Source: Stomoxys calcitrans (lineage: Eukaryota > Arthropoda > Insecta > Diptera > Muscidae). From it: DNA of 64,000 bases. Shown here piece by piece: positions 45,702 through 55,700 of the stretch; positions within the stretch are counted from its first letter, which is position 1, and each line of letters begins with the position of its first letter. Location: NCBI RefSeq assembly GCF_963082655.1, contig NC_081553.1:227029327-227093326 (forward strand). Reading direction: 5' to 3'. Position numbers and translations under genes: made by a program. Under the pieces are notes generated by a model, which saw only the letters and a program-made list of their open reading frames with translations, did not search any database and was not told where the DNA came from.

Positions 45702-48292
45702 AACAAGTAAAAATGTGTTAAGTTAAGGCCGGCCGAACTTTGGATACCCATCACCTCGGCCATATTTGTAAACCACCTTTCGCCAAAATCCAATGATAAA
45801 TGCATACCTTATGCTCCATAGCAACTATATCGAAATATGTTCCGATTTGGACCATATACTAATAAATACAAGTCATTGTTCAATTGTGTATAACAAAATG
45901 TTGATCATTTTAGTAGCTATATCTAATAAAAATAAACCGATCTGAACCATATACAACACGGATGTCGAAAAGCCTAACATAAGTCACTGTGTCTAATTTC
46001 TTTTTATAATTTTTTTCTAAAGCAAGCTAAAAGTAACAGCTAATAACTGGCAGAAGAAAGAATGCAATTACAGAGTCACAAGCTGTGAAAAAATTTGTCA
46101 ACGCCGACTATATGAAAAATCCGCAATTACTTTTTGGGAAACCCAATAAATGCGCCTTTTATGGGGCCAAGACTTTAAATCGAGAAATCGGTATATATGG
46201 CAGCTACATCCAAATCTGGACCGAGTTAGGCCAAGTTGCAGAAAAATGTCGAAGGGCCTAATACAACTCACTGTCGCAAATTGTGGCGAAATCGGACAAT
46301 AAATGCGCCTTTTATGGGCCCAAAGCCCAAAATCTAGAGATCGGTCTATATGGCAGCTATATTCAAATCTGAGCCCATCTGGGCCAAGTTGAAGGCGAAT
46401 GTCGAAGGGCGTAATACAACTCACTGTCAGAAATTTTGGCAAAATCGAACAAAAATTGCGACTTTTATGGGCCTAAAACCTTAAATCAAGAGATCGGTCT
46501 ATATGGCAGCTATATTCAGATCTGAACCGATCTGGACAAAATTAAAGAAGGATATCGAAGGGCCTTACACAACTCACTGTCCAAAATTTCGGCGACATCG
46601 GACAATAAATGCGCCTTTTATGGGCCCAAAACCATAAATCGAGAGATGGGTCTATATGACAGCTATATTCAAATCTGAACCGATCTGGGCCATATTGAAG
46701 ATTGATATCGAAGATCTTAACACAACTCACTGTCCCAAATTTCAGCAACATCGGATAATAAATGTGGCTTTGATAGGCCTATTGATCATTCCATATGGCA
46801 GCTATATCCAAATCTGTACCGGTCTAGGCGAAATTGAAGATGGATGTCGATGGGCCTAACACAACTCACTGTCCCAAATTTTGGCAAAATCGGACAATAA
46901 ATGCGCCTCTTATGGGGGCAAGATCTTAAATCGAGAGATCGGTCTATATGGCAGCTAAATCCAAATCTGCACGGATCTAAGCCAAATTGAAGATGGATGT
47001 CGAAGGGCCTAACACAACTCACTGTCCCAAATTTTGGCGACATCGGACAATCAAAGCGCCTTTTACAAACGCAAAACCTTAAATCGAGACTTCGGTTTGT
47101 ATAGATTTGCTATATGCAAATCTTGATCGATCTACGCCAAATTGCAGAAATATGTCGAGGAACTTAACTTAACTCACTGTCCCAAATTTCGGCGACATCG
47201 GATAATAAATGCGCCTTTTATTGGCCTAAGACCCTAAATCGGCGGATCGGTCTATATGGCAGCTATATCCAAATCTGCACCGATCTAGGCCAAATTGAAG
47301 ATGGATGTCGGAGGTCCCAACACAACTCACTGTCCCAATTTTCGGTGACATCGAATAATAAATGCGCCTTTTATGGGCCTAAGACCCTAAATCGGCGGAT
47401 CGGTCTATATGGCAGCTATATCCAAATCTGCACCGATCTAAGCCAAATTGAAGAAGAATATCGAAGGGCCCAACACAACTCACTGTCCCAAATTTCGGCG
47501 AAATCGGACAATCAATGCGGCTTTTATGGGCCCAAAACCTTAAATCGAGAAATCGGTCTATATGGCAGCTTTAGCCAAATCTGGACCGATATAGGGCAAA
47601 TTGCAGAAATATGTCGAGAGGCTTAACTTAACTCACTGTACTAAATTTCGGCGAAATCAGACAATCAATGCACCTTTTATGACCCTAAAACCTTAAATCG
47701 GGAGATCGGTCTATATGGCAGCTATATCCAAATCTGGACCGATCTGGGCCAAATTGAAAAAGGATGTCGAGGCGCCTAAAACAAATCATTGCCGCAAATT
47801 TCGACGACATCGGATGCGCCTTTTATGGGCCTAAGGCCCTAAATCGGCGGATCCGTCAATATGGCAGCTATATCCAGATCTGGACCGATCTGAACCAAAC
47901 TGAAGTAGGATGTTGAATGGCCTAACACAACTCACTTTCCCAAATTTCAGCAAAATCGGATACAAAATGGGGCTTTTATGGGCCTAAGACCCTAAATCGG
48001 CGGATCGGTCTATATGGGGGCTATATCAATATATAGTCCGAAATAGCCCATCTTAGAACTTAACCTGCTTATGGACAAAAAAAGAATCTGTGCAAAGTTT
48101 CAGCTGAATATCTTTATTTTTAAAGACGCGTGATTTCAACAGACAGACGGACGGACGGACATGGCTAGATGGTCTTAGATTTTTACGCTGATCAAGAAAA
48201 TATATATCCTTTATAGGGTCCGAAATGGATATTTCGATGTGTTGCAAAAGAAATGACAAATCCTACGCCTATCCTTCTGTGGTGTAAAAAAG
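45702..48292 (-). mobile_element. HINE-II copy 2, long array, with MITE insertion
   Basis: The tail at the left reads ACAAGTAAAAATGTGTTAAG with GGCCGGCCGAAC and ATACCCATCACCTCGG. About 14 monomers of the B subtype follow (GGCGGATCGGTCTATATGGC at 47241 and 47394, 153 bp apart). The GACAGACGGACGGACGGACA block is near 48142. The head CTTCTGTGGTGTAAAAA is near 48275. A truncated mariner MITE interrupts it at 46003-46147. Several 60-110-codon frames are monomer read-through. Confidence 0.85.
46003..46147 (-). mobile_element. Truncated mariner-type MITE
   Basis: It matches the 2507-2741 MITE in reverse, from the CTAAAGCAAGCTAAAAGTAA segment to the intact end TTTTTGGGAAACCCAA. The other terminus is missing. 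Confidence 0.8.
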
Positions 48293-48478
48293 GTATTTAT
48301 TTTGTAGGTTACGTTGAAAAGAGGGTGCGGATATTAATCCCCATGCCACTATGGACATACACCTAAACCAGTAATCGGCTTGTTGTGCGCTCTAAAAACT
48401 AAAGAGGTACCTCGAAAAAGAAAAATTTAAGTTAGGAATTCCGTGCTACTTATAAAATTCTTAATTTTTTTCCACACA
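48293..48478 (-). mobile_element. I-like LINE 3' end, inverted
   Basis: Read on the minus strand: AAAATTAAGAATTTTATAAG, then TAGCACGGAATTCCTAACTT, then the CCGATTACTGGTTTAGGTGT-type 3' UTR ending in TTCAACGTAACCTAC. It is the same segment as 43135-43303, in opposite orientation. Confidence 0.8.
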
Positions 48479-48480
48479 TC

Positions 48481-48738
48481 TCCCCTAGCTAAGGGTAGTC
48501 TTAGTACCCCTCTCCTTGCGCAAGGGTGGTTTTAATACCCTTCTCCATGGGAAAGGGCAACCTTCTCCTTGGGAAAAGGGAGATTCAGTATAGCTTTTCT
48601 TAGGAAAGGGTAGTTTCAGTACCATTTCCCTTGACTAAGGGTAGTTTTAGTTCCCTTTCCCTTATCAAAGGATACTTCTAGTACCCTTTACCATTGCAAA
48701 GGGTAATTTTAGCACACTTTTCTTTACGAAAGGAAACC
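48481..48738 (-). repeat. Inverted scrap of the 31-bp minisatellite
   Basis: Seven or eight degenerate units in reverse orientation (AAGGGTAGTTTTAGTTCCCT, GGGTGGTTTTAATACCC). It abuts the LINE 3' end at the same point as at 43.13 kb. At 48740-48780 a further scrap (ATTCGGCTTATTATGCGCTC) resembles the LINE 3' UTR. Confidence 0.8.
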
Positions 48739-48780
48739 CGTATTCGGCTTATTATGCGCTCTTAATACAAAAAGCCATAT

Positions 48781-49190
48781 ACTGGCTTAGAGTAAATACC
48801 CTATGAATACTAGTTTACCCGGTAGAATCCCATCTCTGAGCATGGTGCAGTCATCAGTGACAATGTGAGTTAATATGCATCCGTCTGACTAGCCTACAGT
48901 TCACAGTACTTTTCTATAATAATTAAATGTTAATAAAATATAAAAATTTTTTATTAAAGTTTTAAATTTCATCCCTTCCCCCCAATACCCCTTAAGCAAC
49001 GTTTATACTTTGAAGTTCAAAGAGTTGAAATTAAGCTATCAATTGATTAGTAGCTCATTATCATAACAACCCACCCATAGTTGTTAAATTTGAATAAATG
49101 AATTTTTATTGAATTCTATAGACTTTGGCTTAGTTTATTGGCTAGTCTGGCTAGTTTTTCTTTTATTTATTCTTAGTTAAGTTTACTTAC
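48781..49190. other. No gene recognised; possible intron next to the exon
   Basis: AT-rich. Immediately beside the candidate exon the plus strand reads ACTTACACATGT, which on the minus strand is ACATGT followed by GTAAGT, a consensus 5' splice donor. Confidence 0.4.
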
Positions 49191-49276
49191 ACATGTAAAA
49201 CAGCTGTTGCCGCAGACGCATTCACCGATGCTGCCATAGTTGTTGGGCTTGAACTTTGCTGCTAATGGTGATAATG
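49191..49276 (-). other. In-frame continuation beyond the stop, with donor site
   Basis: After TAG at 49277-49279 the same frame reads HYHH, a second TAG (49262-49264), then QQSSSPTTMAASVNASAA, TAVLH, and a GTAAGT donor at 49185-49190. The residues keep the Gln/Ser/Thr/Ala bias of the upstream frame. Either it is 3' UTR with coincidental composition, a readthrough extension, or coding sequence with two C-to-T nonsense changes. An internal ATG (49235-49237) could also start a separate product. Confidence 0.35.
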
Positions 49277-49614
49277 CTACGAGGCGGCCGCAGCGGCCGC
49301 CGCTGCTGCTGCAGCTGCCAAAACACCAGCCGCTGATGTGGTCGTTGACGTTGGCGTCGGCAAGGAGGTGACTGTAATCGTTTCGCCATCTATGCTGCTG
49401 CCAGGCGGGCTTGGTGATCTACGATGCAGGGGTAGTGGGGCTTCCGGCGTTACCGGTGGATGGGGTGGTATTATGGCTGCAAAGCCAGGATTGGGCAATT
49501 CCGCCCATACAGCTCGTCGAAATTGTATGGAGGGATAGCCCCAATAGACAGGAGGTATTGCATATCGCTGATAATTGTAATAGGTTTGGGTGAGTTGATT
49601 CAGATGTTCCGTAG
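49277..49614 (-). CDS. Candidate host exon: proline/serine/threonine-rich protein ending in poly-alanine
   Basis: The only stretch with coding-like composition that is not a repeat. On the minus strand an open frame runs from a possible splice acceptor (TATAG at ~49615-49619) to TAG at 49277-49279. It contains YYNYQRYAIPPVYWGYPS, then FRRAVWAELPNPGFAAIIPP, a Pro-rich LPLHRRSPSPPGSS, a Thr/Ser tract TSLPTPTSTTTSAAG and a run of 12 alanines encoded by mixed GCN codons. Such tracts are common in fly transcription factors and RNA-binding proteins. I do not recognise the gene and see no folded domain. GC content is far above the surroundings. No initiator Met is near the left end, so it would be an internal or last exon. 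The same frame continues past TAG (see the next feature). Confidence 0.5.
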
Positions 49615-49619
49615 CTATA

Positions 49620-49904
49620 TGTGTTTATTTGGAAAATGAGATTTCAATTCACATTTGTAGAGATAGAGAGGAGAATAATACAAGAAAAGAGAAAATTAGT
49701 TCAAGTTTTTTCAGAGGCTGAAAGTGTAAAAATTAAAATTATTTTCAAAGGCAGTTAAGAAAAAAATTTTTTAAAATAAATTAATTTGGAATAACATTAG
49801 TTTAGAAATCATGTTCAACACAGTCGTTAGTGTCATGTTCAACGTTTACAAGGACAAGGACTTTTATGGCTAAAGTCTTAAATGAGAGTGGTTGGGCCCT
49901 TTTT
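49620..49904. other. No gene recognised
   Basis: AT-rich sequence upstream (minus-strand sense) of the candidate exon, compatible with intron. It holds no clear polypyrimidine tract except weak T/C-rich parts. Confidence 0.4.
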
Positions 49905-50147
49905 TACACCCTCCACCTTAGAAAAGGCGGTATACTTTTTTAACCATTCCGTTTGCAACACCTCGAAATATCGATTTACGACGATTAATCTGCTTGTCAT
50001 AAAAAGGTGACCTTGCCATGTCCGTCCGTCCGTCTTTCGAAATCGCGATAACGTTCGAACGATTATAGATATCAGCTTAAAATGTTACACAGATACTTCT
50101 AATTGATGTAGCTCGTTGGGGATTGCAAATGGGTAATATCGGTTCAT
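49905..50147 (+). mobile_element. HINE-I copy 10, head only
   Basis: ACACCCTCCACCTTAGAAAA, then AACACCTCGAAATATCG and GCCATGTCCGTCCGTCCGTC. It is interrupted by the mariner-like insertion at TA 50147-50148. Confidence 0.75.
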
Positions 50148-50148
50148 A

Positions 50149-50973
50149 AAGGGTGATTTTTTAGCTATTATCTTTTTGGCAACACTGGTTTAAATATCTC
50201 ACGCACGTTTCGTGCTTTGTTTTCACTATCAAACATCTACAGTTTGGTCCATAAGTTAACCATGAATCATCTTACAAACGAACAACGCGTGCAAATTATT
50301 GAATTTTATCATCAAAATGCGTGCTCTGTTAAGAAAGTTCATTGCGCGCTTCATTGTCTTCAGTGATGAAGCTTATTTTTGGTACAATGGGTACGTAAGT
50401 AAGCTGGATTGTCGATTTTGGAGTGAAGACCAGCCAGAAGCATTGCAAGAGCTACCAATGCATGCAGAAAAAGTCACAGTTTGGTTCGGTTTGTGGGCTG
50501 GTGGCATCATTGGACAGTACTTCTTCAAAGACGATGCGACTGTGAATGGTGGACGCTACCATGAGACGATATTTTTTTTGTGCCAAAATTTCAAAAGCTT
50601 GTCTTGCATGACATGTGGTTTCAACAAGACGGTGTCACATGCCACACAGCACACGTCACAATGGACTTATTGAGGGTCGAGTTCGGTGCACATTTTATTT
50701 CACGTTCGGGACCGGTCAATTGGCCGTCTAGACCGTGCCGTTTAAGGCCTTTCTACTACTTTTTGTGGGGCTATGATAAAGCTCATGTATATACAGACAA
50801 GCCTGCTTCAACTGAAGCTTTGGAAGACAACATTAAAGCATTGTAGTGAGATACCGGCCGAAATGTTGGAAAGAGTATGCCAAAATTGGACTAAGCGAAT
50901 GGACCATTTGAGGCACAGTCACCGGCAACATTTTTTTTTATAAACTTTCCTATAGCTCTTAAAAAATCACCAT
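50149..50973 (+). mobile_element. Deleted mariner-like (Tc1/mariner superfamily) transposon
   Basis: The inverted ends AAGGGTGATTTTTTAGCTAT and, reversed, ATGGTGATTTTTTAAGAGCT are flanked by TA (50147-50148 and 50974-50975). The element is ~825 bp, roughly two-thirds of the usual autonomous length, because the middle of the transposase gene is gone. It sits in HINE sequence: copy 10 on its left and a headless copy 11 on its right. Confidence 0.85.
50262..50940 (+). pseudogene. Mariner-like transposase remnant
   Basis: The start ATG at 50262 gives MNHLTNEQRVQIIEFYHQ, the first helix of the DNA-binding domain. At about 50350 the frame jumps, through an internal deletion of the rest of the DNA-binding domain, to IVFSDEAYFWYNGY with the first catalytic Asp. 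WFQQDG follows near 50620 with the second. The third acidic site, normally in a P-L-D-Y/F-FLWG context, here reads PFYYFLWG, so the Asp is replaced by Tyr. A frameshift near 50640 and a stop after NIKAL at ~50846 add to the damage. C-terminal wording (ERVCQNWTKRMDHL) continues in another frame. It cannot be active. Confidence 0.85.
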
Positions 50974-50975
50974 TA

Positions 50976-51903
50976 ATGTCCTCAATCGTCTTGACATTCT
51001 AAGTCGACAGAGCCCTGTCCGTCCGTCTGTCGAAAGCACTCTTACTTTCGGAAGAATAATGCAAGGCACTTGAAATTTTTTACAAATTCTTCCCATTAGT
51101 GTGAGTTGGTTGGGATTGTAAATATCGGTCCAGTTTTTTTTTTAGAAAGCTGCCATATAAACCGATCCTTGATCTTAACTTCTTGAGCCTCTAGAGGGCG
51201 CAATTCTTATTCGTTTTGACTGAAATTTTGCACCGAGTAATTTGCTTTGACCTTGTATGGTCCAAATCGGTTCATAACCTGATATAGCTCTCAAATAAAC
51301 CGATTTTGGATATCGACTCTTGAGCCTCTAGAGGGCGCAATTATTATCCGATGTGGCTGAAGTGTTTTGGTTTGACTACCAAATCCTATAAGAAGTATGG
51401 TACAAATCGGTTCATTATCTGATATAGCTCGCATATATACCGATTTCGGATAATGACTTCTTGAGACATAAGAGGGCGCAATTAACATCCGATTTGGCTG
51501 AAATTTATCATGAAGTGTTTTCTTTTAACAATTGTGCCAAGTATGGTACTTATCGGTTCATGACCTAATATAGCTCCCTTATAAACCGGTTTCGGATATT
51601 GACTTCTAGAGCCGATAGAGGGCGCAATTATTATCCGATGTGGCTGACATTATGCTTGGCTTGTTTTGGTTTGACCATCAACAACTGCGGCAAGTATGGT
51701 TCAAATCGCTTCATAACCTGATATAGCTCCCATGTAAACCGATCTCATATCTTGACCTCTTGAGCCTCTAGAGGGCGCAATTATTATTCAATGTGGCTGA
51801 AATTTTGCATGAAGTGTTTTGGTTTAATCATCAACTACTGTGCGAAGTATGGCACAAATCGGTTCATAAGCAAACATAAACCGATCTTGGATCATTACTG
51901 ATT
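50976..51903 (+). mobile_element. HINE-I copy 11 (no extreme head, no tail)
   Basis: It starts inside the head block (TCGTCTTGACATTCTAAGTC, CCCTGTCCGTCCGTCTGTCG). Five A-type monomers follow (TTGAGCCTCTAGAGGGCGCA). It ends abruptly where a HINE-II head begins. Confidence 0.75.
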
Positions 51904-51905
51904 TT

Positions 51906-53730
51906 TTTTATACCCACCACCGAAGGATGGGGATATATTAATTTTGTCATTCCGTTTGCAACACATCAAAATATCCATTTCCGACCCAATAAAAATAAAA
52001 ATCTAAGACGATCTAGCCATGTCCGTCCGTCTGTCTGTTGAAATCACGCTGTAGTCTTTAAAAATAGAGATCTTGAACCGAAACTTTGCACAGATTCTTT
52101 TTTGCCCATAAGCAGGTTAAGTTCAAAAATAAGCTATATCGGACTATATCTTGACATAACTCCATATAGACCGATCTGCCGATTTAGGGTCTTAGTCCCA
52201 TAAAAGTCACATTTATCATCCGATTTTCCTGAAACTTGGAACAGTGAGTTGTATTAGATCCTCCGACATTCTTCTTCAATTTGCTCCAGATCGGTCCAGA
52301 TTTGGACATAGCTGTCATATAGACCTCTCTCGATTTAGGATCTTGGGACCATAAAAGCAACATTTATTGTCCGATTTTGCTGAAATTTGGGACAGTGAGT
52401 TGCATTAGGCCCTTCGACATCCTTCTTCAATTTGGCCCATATCGGTCCAGATTTGGTTACAGCTGCTATATAGACCGATCTGCCGATAAAGGGTCTAATG
52501 CCCATAAATGCTTTATTTTTTATTCGATTTCGCTAAAATTTGAAACAAATTTGAGTAGTTGAAGGCTTCCCGACAACTGACCCAAATATGGTTTAGATCG
52601 GACTATATTCGGATATAGCTGCCATATAGACCGATCTGCCGATAAAGGGCCTATAGCCCATACAAGCTTTATTTATTACCCGATTTCGCAGAAATTTTAA
52701 ACAGTAAATTATTTTAAGCCTGCCGACATATGATCCAAAAATGGATTAGATCGGACCATATTTAGATATAGCTGTCATATAGACCGATCTCCCGAAAATG
52801 GGTCTGAAGACCATAAAAGCTTTATTTTTTAACCGATTTCGCTGAAATTTGTAATTGAGCGTAGTTTTAGGCCTCCCAACATCCGACCCAAATATGTTAT
52901 AGATCGGACTATATTTAGATATAGCTGCCATATGGCAGATCGGTCTCTGCCGATAAAGGGACTGAAGCCTATAAAAGCTTTATTTTTTAACCGATATTGC
53001 TGAATTTTGAGACAGTAAGCTATTTTTACCCTCCTGACGTCCGAGCTAAATATGTTTCAGATCGGACTATATTTATATATAGGTATCATATAGACCGATA
53101 TCCCGATAAAGGGTCTGAAACATTATTTTTTATCCGATTTCATTGAAATTTGGAACAGTGTGTAATTTTAAGCCTCCCAACATCCGACCCAAATATGGTA
53201 TAGATCGGACTATATTCAGATATAGCTGTCATATATACCGCTCTCCCGTTAAAGGGTCTGAAGGCCATAAAAGCTTTATTTTTTATCAGATTTCGCTGAA
53301 ATTTGGAACAGTGCGCAGTTTTAAGCCTCCCAACATAGGACCCAAATATGGTATAGATCGGACTATATTTAGATATAGCTGCCATATAGCCGATCTGCCA
53401 ATAAGGGGATTGAAGCCCATAAGCTTTATTTGTTACCCGATTTCGCTGAAATTTTAAACAGTGGGTTTTTCTGAGCCTCACGATATCCGACTTTAATATG
53501 TTTCAGATCGGTTTATAATTAGATATATCTGCCAAAAAGACCAATATTTTGTTCTACAAAATTGAATAGTGACATATATATAGTAGACCACTCAATGTCC
53601 GTACCGAATTTGGGTGCTTACATTACCCAATTTTCTCCAGATTGTGACGAAATGGGATTTGCATATATACCCGAGGTGGTGGGTATCCAAAATTGGGCCC
53701 AGCCGAACTTGATGCCTTTTTACTTGTTTT
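51906..53730 (+). mobile_element. HINE-II copy 3, complete
   Basis: Head TTATACCCACCACCGAAGGA, GCCATGTCCGTCCGTCTGTC block, and ten or eleven C/B-type monomers at 153-bp spacing (GATCGG at 52596 and 52749). They lead to GAGGTGGTGGGTAT, the weaker hairpin TTGGGCCCAGCCGAA, and the tail GATGCCTTTTTACTTGTTTT. It is the clearest complete HINE-II. Confidence 0.85.
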
Positions 53731-54612
53731 TTCTTGTATTACTTCATCCAAAAACCATTTTTTAAACATATAACAGCTTTTGATTTTTTTTTATTCCACT
53801 ATACTTATTTTAATCGATGACAATGCCAATTAATGGCAGGTGTTGCCTTGAGGCTAATAAAACAGGCGAAGACTAAATACTAGGACAATTTTTTTTAAAA
53901 ACTCAATTTTCATGACTTGACTCTTCATATCTGAAATCATGGCCTTATAATTTGTTTTGCCACATCAATGTATAATTTGTCTTGTCCATCTAAAGCGCAT
54001 AAATGTAAAAAGTACAGAAGTTAATAGGGCGTTGCCAGATATCATTAAATCTTCCCTACAATTTTGGGTTAGCGGGTAAAGCAACAGATGCTACCAGAAT
54101 AAGGATTGCCATTGACACGAGGTGTTATTCATGGGCAATTTCAATACACGTTCCACACTCATCGTACATTAAGTAAATGCTGGTCATTATCAAGTCATTA
54201 GTTTACAAATTCCAGAAGCATTTATCCATTCCGCCAATAATAGCTTACAGAGCTCAATGGGTGTTCATGTCAATTATGTTGCATATGATACAGAGAAACA
54301 TTTCAAAAAGACCATCCCTCTGCATAATTTCTTTAAATTATCCTAAAACGGTTTCCTCGGCAAGCTTCTTTGAAGGATGAAGTTGTTGGATGGCCTCCAA
54401 TTTGTTATTAATGTCATCCGTAGACTTGGAGCAAAGTGATGATAATGATGATGGTATGTAATGCCGGCCCTCGTTTGAGGAAGGAAATCAGCACTTTAAG
54501 TCAACTAGAGTTTGTTTGGAAAACCATGTCATTTTCGGCAGCATTAAATTTTAAGCTACTTGCAAGTATATGACAATGTTTAGCTTACCGTTGAAAGAGT
54601 GATTTGTCTTTT
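53731..54612. other. No gene recognised
   Basis: Apparently single-copy AT-rich sequence with a short GATGATAATGATGATGG run near 54440. The frame at 54177-54380 has no domain. Confidence 0.45.
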
Positions 54613-54613
54613 T

Positions 54614-55172
54614 ATACCCTCCACCATAGGATGGGGGTAATATGCGTCTAAGACCCCATAAAGTATATATATTCTTGATCGTGGTGAGATTTTAAATCGA
54701 ATTAGCCATGTCCGTCTGTCCGTCCGTCCGCCCATCTGTCTGTCGAAAGCTAACTTTTGAAGGAGTAAAGCTAGCCGCTTGAAATTTTGCACAAATACAT
54801 CTTATAGGTGTAGGCCAGTTGGGATTGTAAATGGGCCAAATCGGTTGATATAGCTGTCATATAAACCGATCTTGGGTCTTGACATCTTGAGCGTCTAGAG
54901 GGCGCAATTATCGTCCGATTTGACATAAATTTTGTACATAGTGTTTCGATATCATTTCCAACAAGTGTGCGAAGTATGGTCCAAATCGATCCATAACCTG
55001 ATATAGCTGCCATATAAACCGATCTTGGGTCTTGACTTCTTGAGCTTTTAGAAAGCGGAATTCTTATCCGATTTGACTGAAATTTTGGACATAGTGTTTT
55101 GATATCACTTCCAACAACTGTGCGAAGTATGGTTCAAATCGGTCCATCACCTGATATAGCTGCTATATAAAC
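54614..55172 (+). mobile_element. HINE-I copy 12 (tail replaced by LINE fragment)
   Basis: Head TTATACCCTCCACCATAGGA with a ~40-bp deletion just after it. AAAGTATATATATTCTTGAT, the CCATGTCCGTCTGTCCGTCC block and about three monomers follow. It is cut at TATAAACCGGATATATAAAA, where a LINE C-terminal fragment begins. Confidence 0.75.
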
Positions 55173-55177
55173 CGGAT

Positions 55178-55700
55178 ATATAAAACCTGGAGCTACTGGA
55201 CCGTGTACAGAGGAGAGCGATGGCGTTGATTGGGGACAGTGGGGTATCCAATTCTATTGCCTTCATTCATCATCGTCGCAATGTGGATGGTTTGGCGCTG
55301 TTCTATCGGTACTCTCATGGTGTGTGTTCGTCTGTTATTCGTCTTCTTATTCCTGATGTAAGGATGTATGTCAGGGATACTAGACATTCCAGGAACTCAC
55401 ACCCGTTCGTAATTAAAGAGAGAATTCTTATTTCGCCCGAACCGTTGGTATGTGGAATCGACTTCCGGCTAATGTTTTTCCCACCCACTTTGACATCCAA
55501 AGACTTAAGACAAATGTCAATAACCACTACATCCTTTTCTCCCTCCAATTCCTACATCTACATCCTACAGGGGGACATCCCCTGCGTGTTGGCTGACAGG
55601 AAAAAATGGAAGCTTTATCACATTATGGAGCGACTTGACGGTCCTTATATCCTCATATATCGATTTGGCTTCCTGAGCACTTGCAGGAAAAGACTTTAAC
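55178..55700 (+). pseudogene. Non-LTR retrotransposon (second LINE family), RT C-terminal fragment
   Basis: Plus-strand reading gives LELLDRVQRRAMALIGDSGV, then HHRRNVDGLALFYRYSHGVC, RDTRHSRNSHPFVIK and, after a -1/+1 frameshift, RTVGMWNRLPANVFPTHFDI. The series LDxVQRRA, HRRNVxxLxLFYRY and WNxLPxxVFP is typical of the C-terminal end of a jockey/CR1-like LINE polyprotein. The 5' part is missing, so it is a 5'-truncated insertion, probably into HINE-I copy 12. The tail is not clearly delimited. Confidence 0.8.

Noticed and set aside
53140..53481. 113-codon minus frame opposite a 104-codon plus frame
   Set aside because: Both lie in HINE-II monomers; simultaneous long frames on both strands are a product of the repeat.
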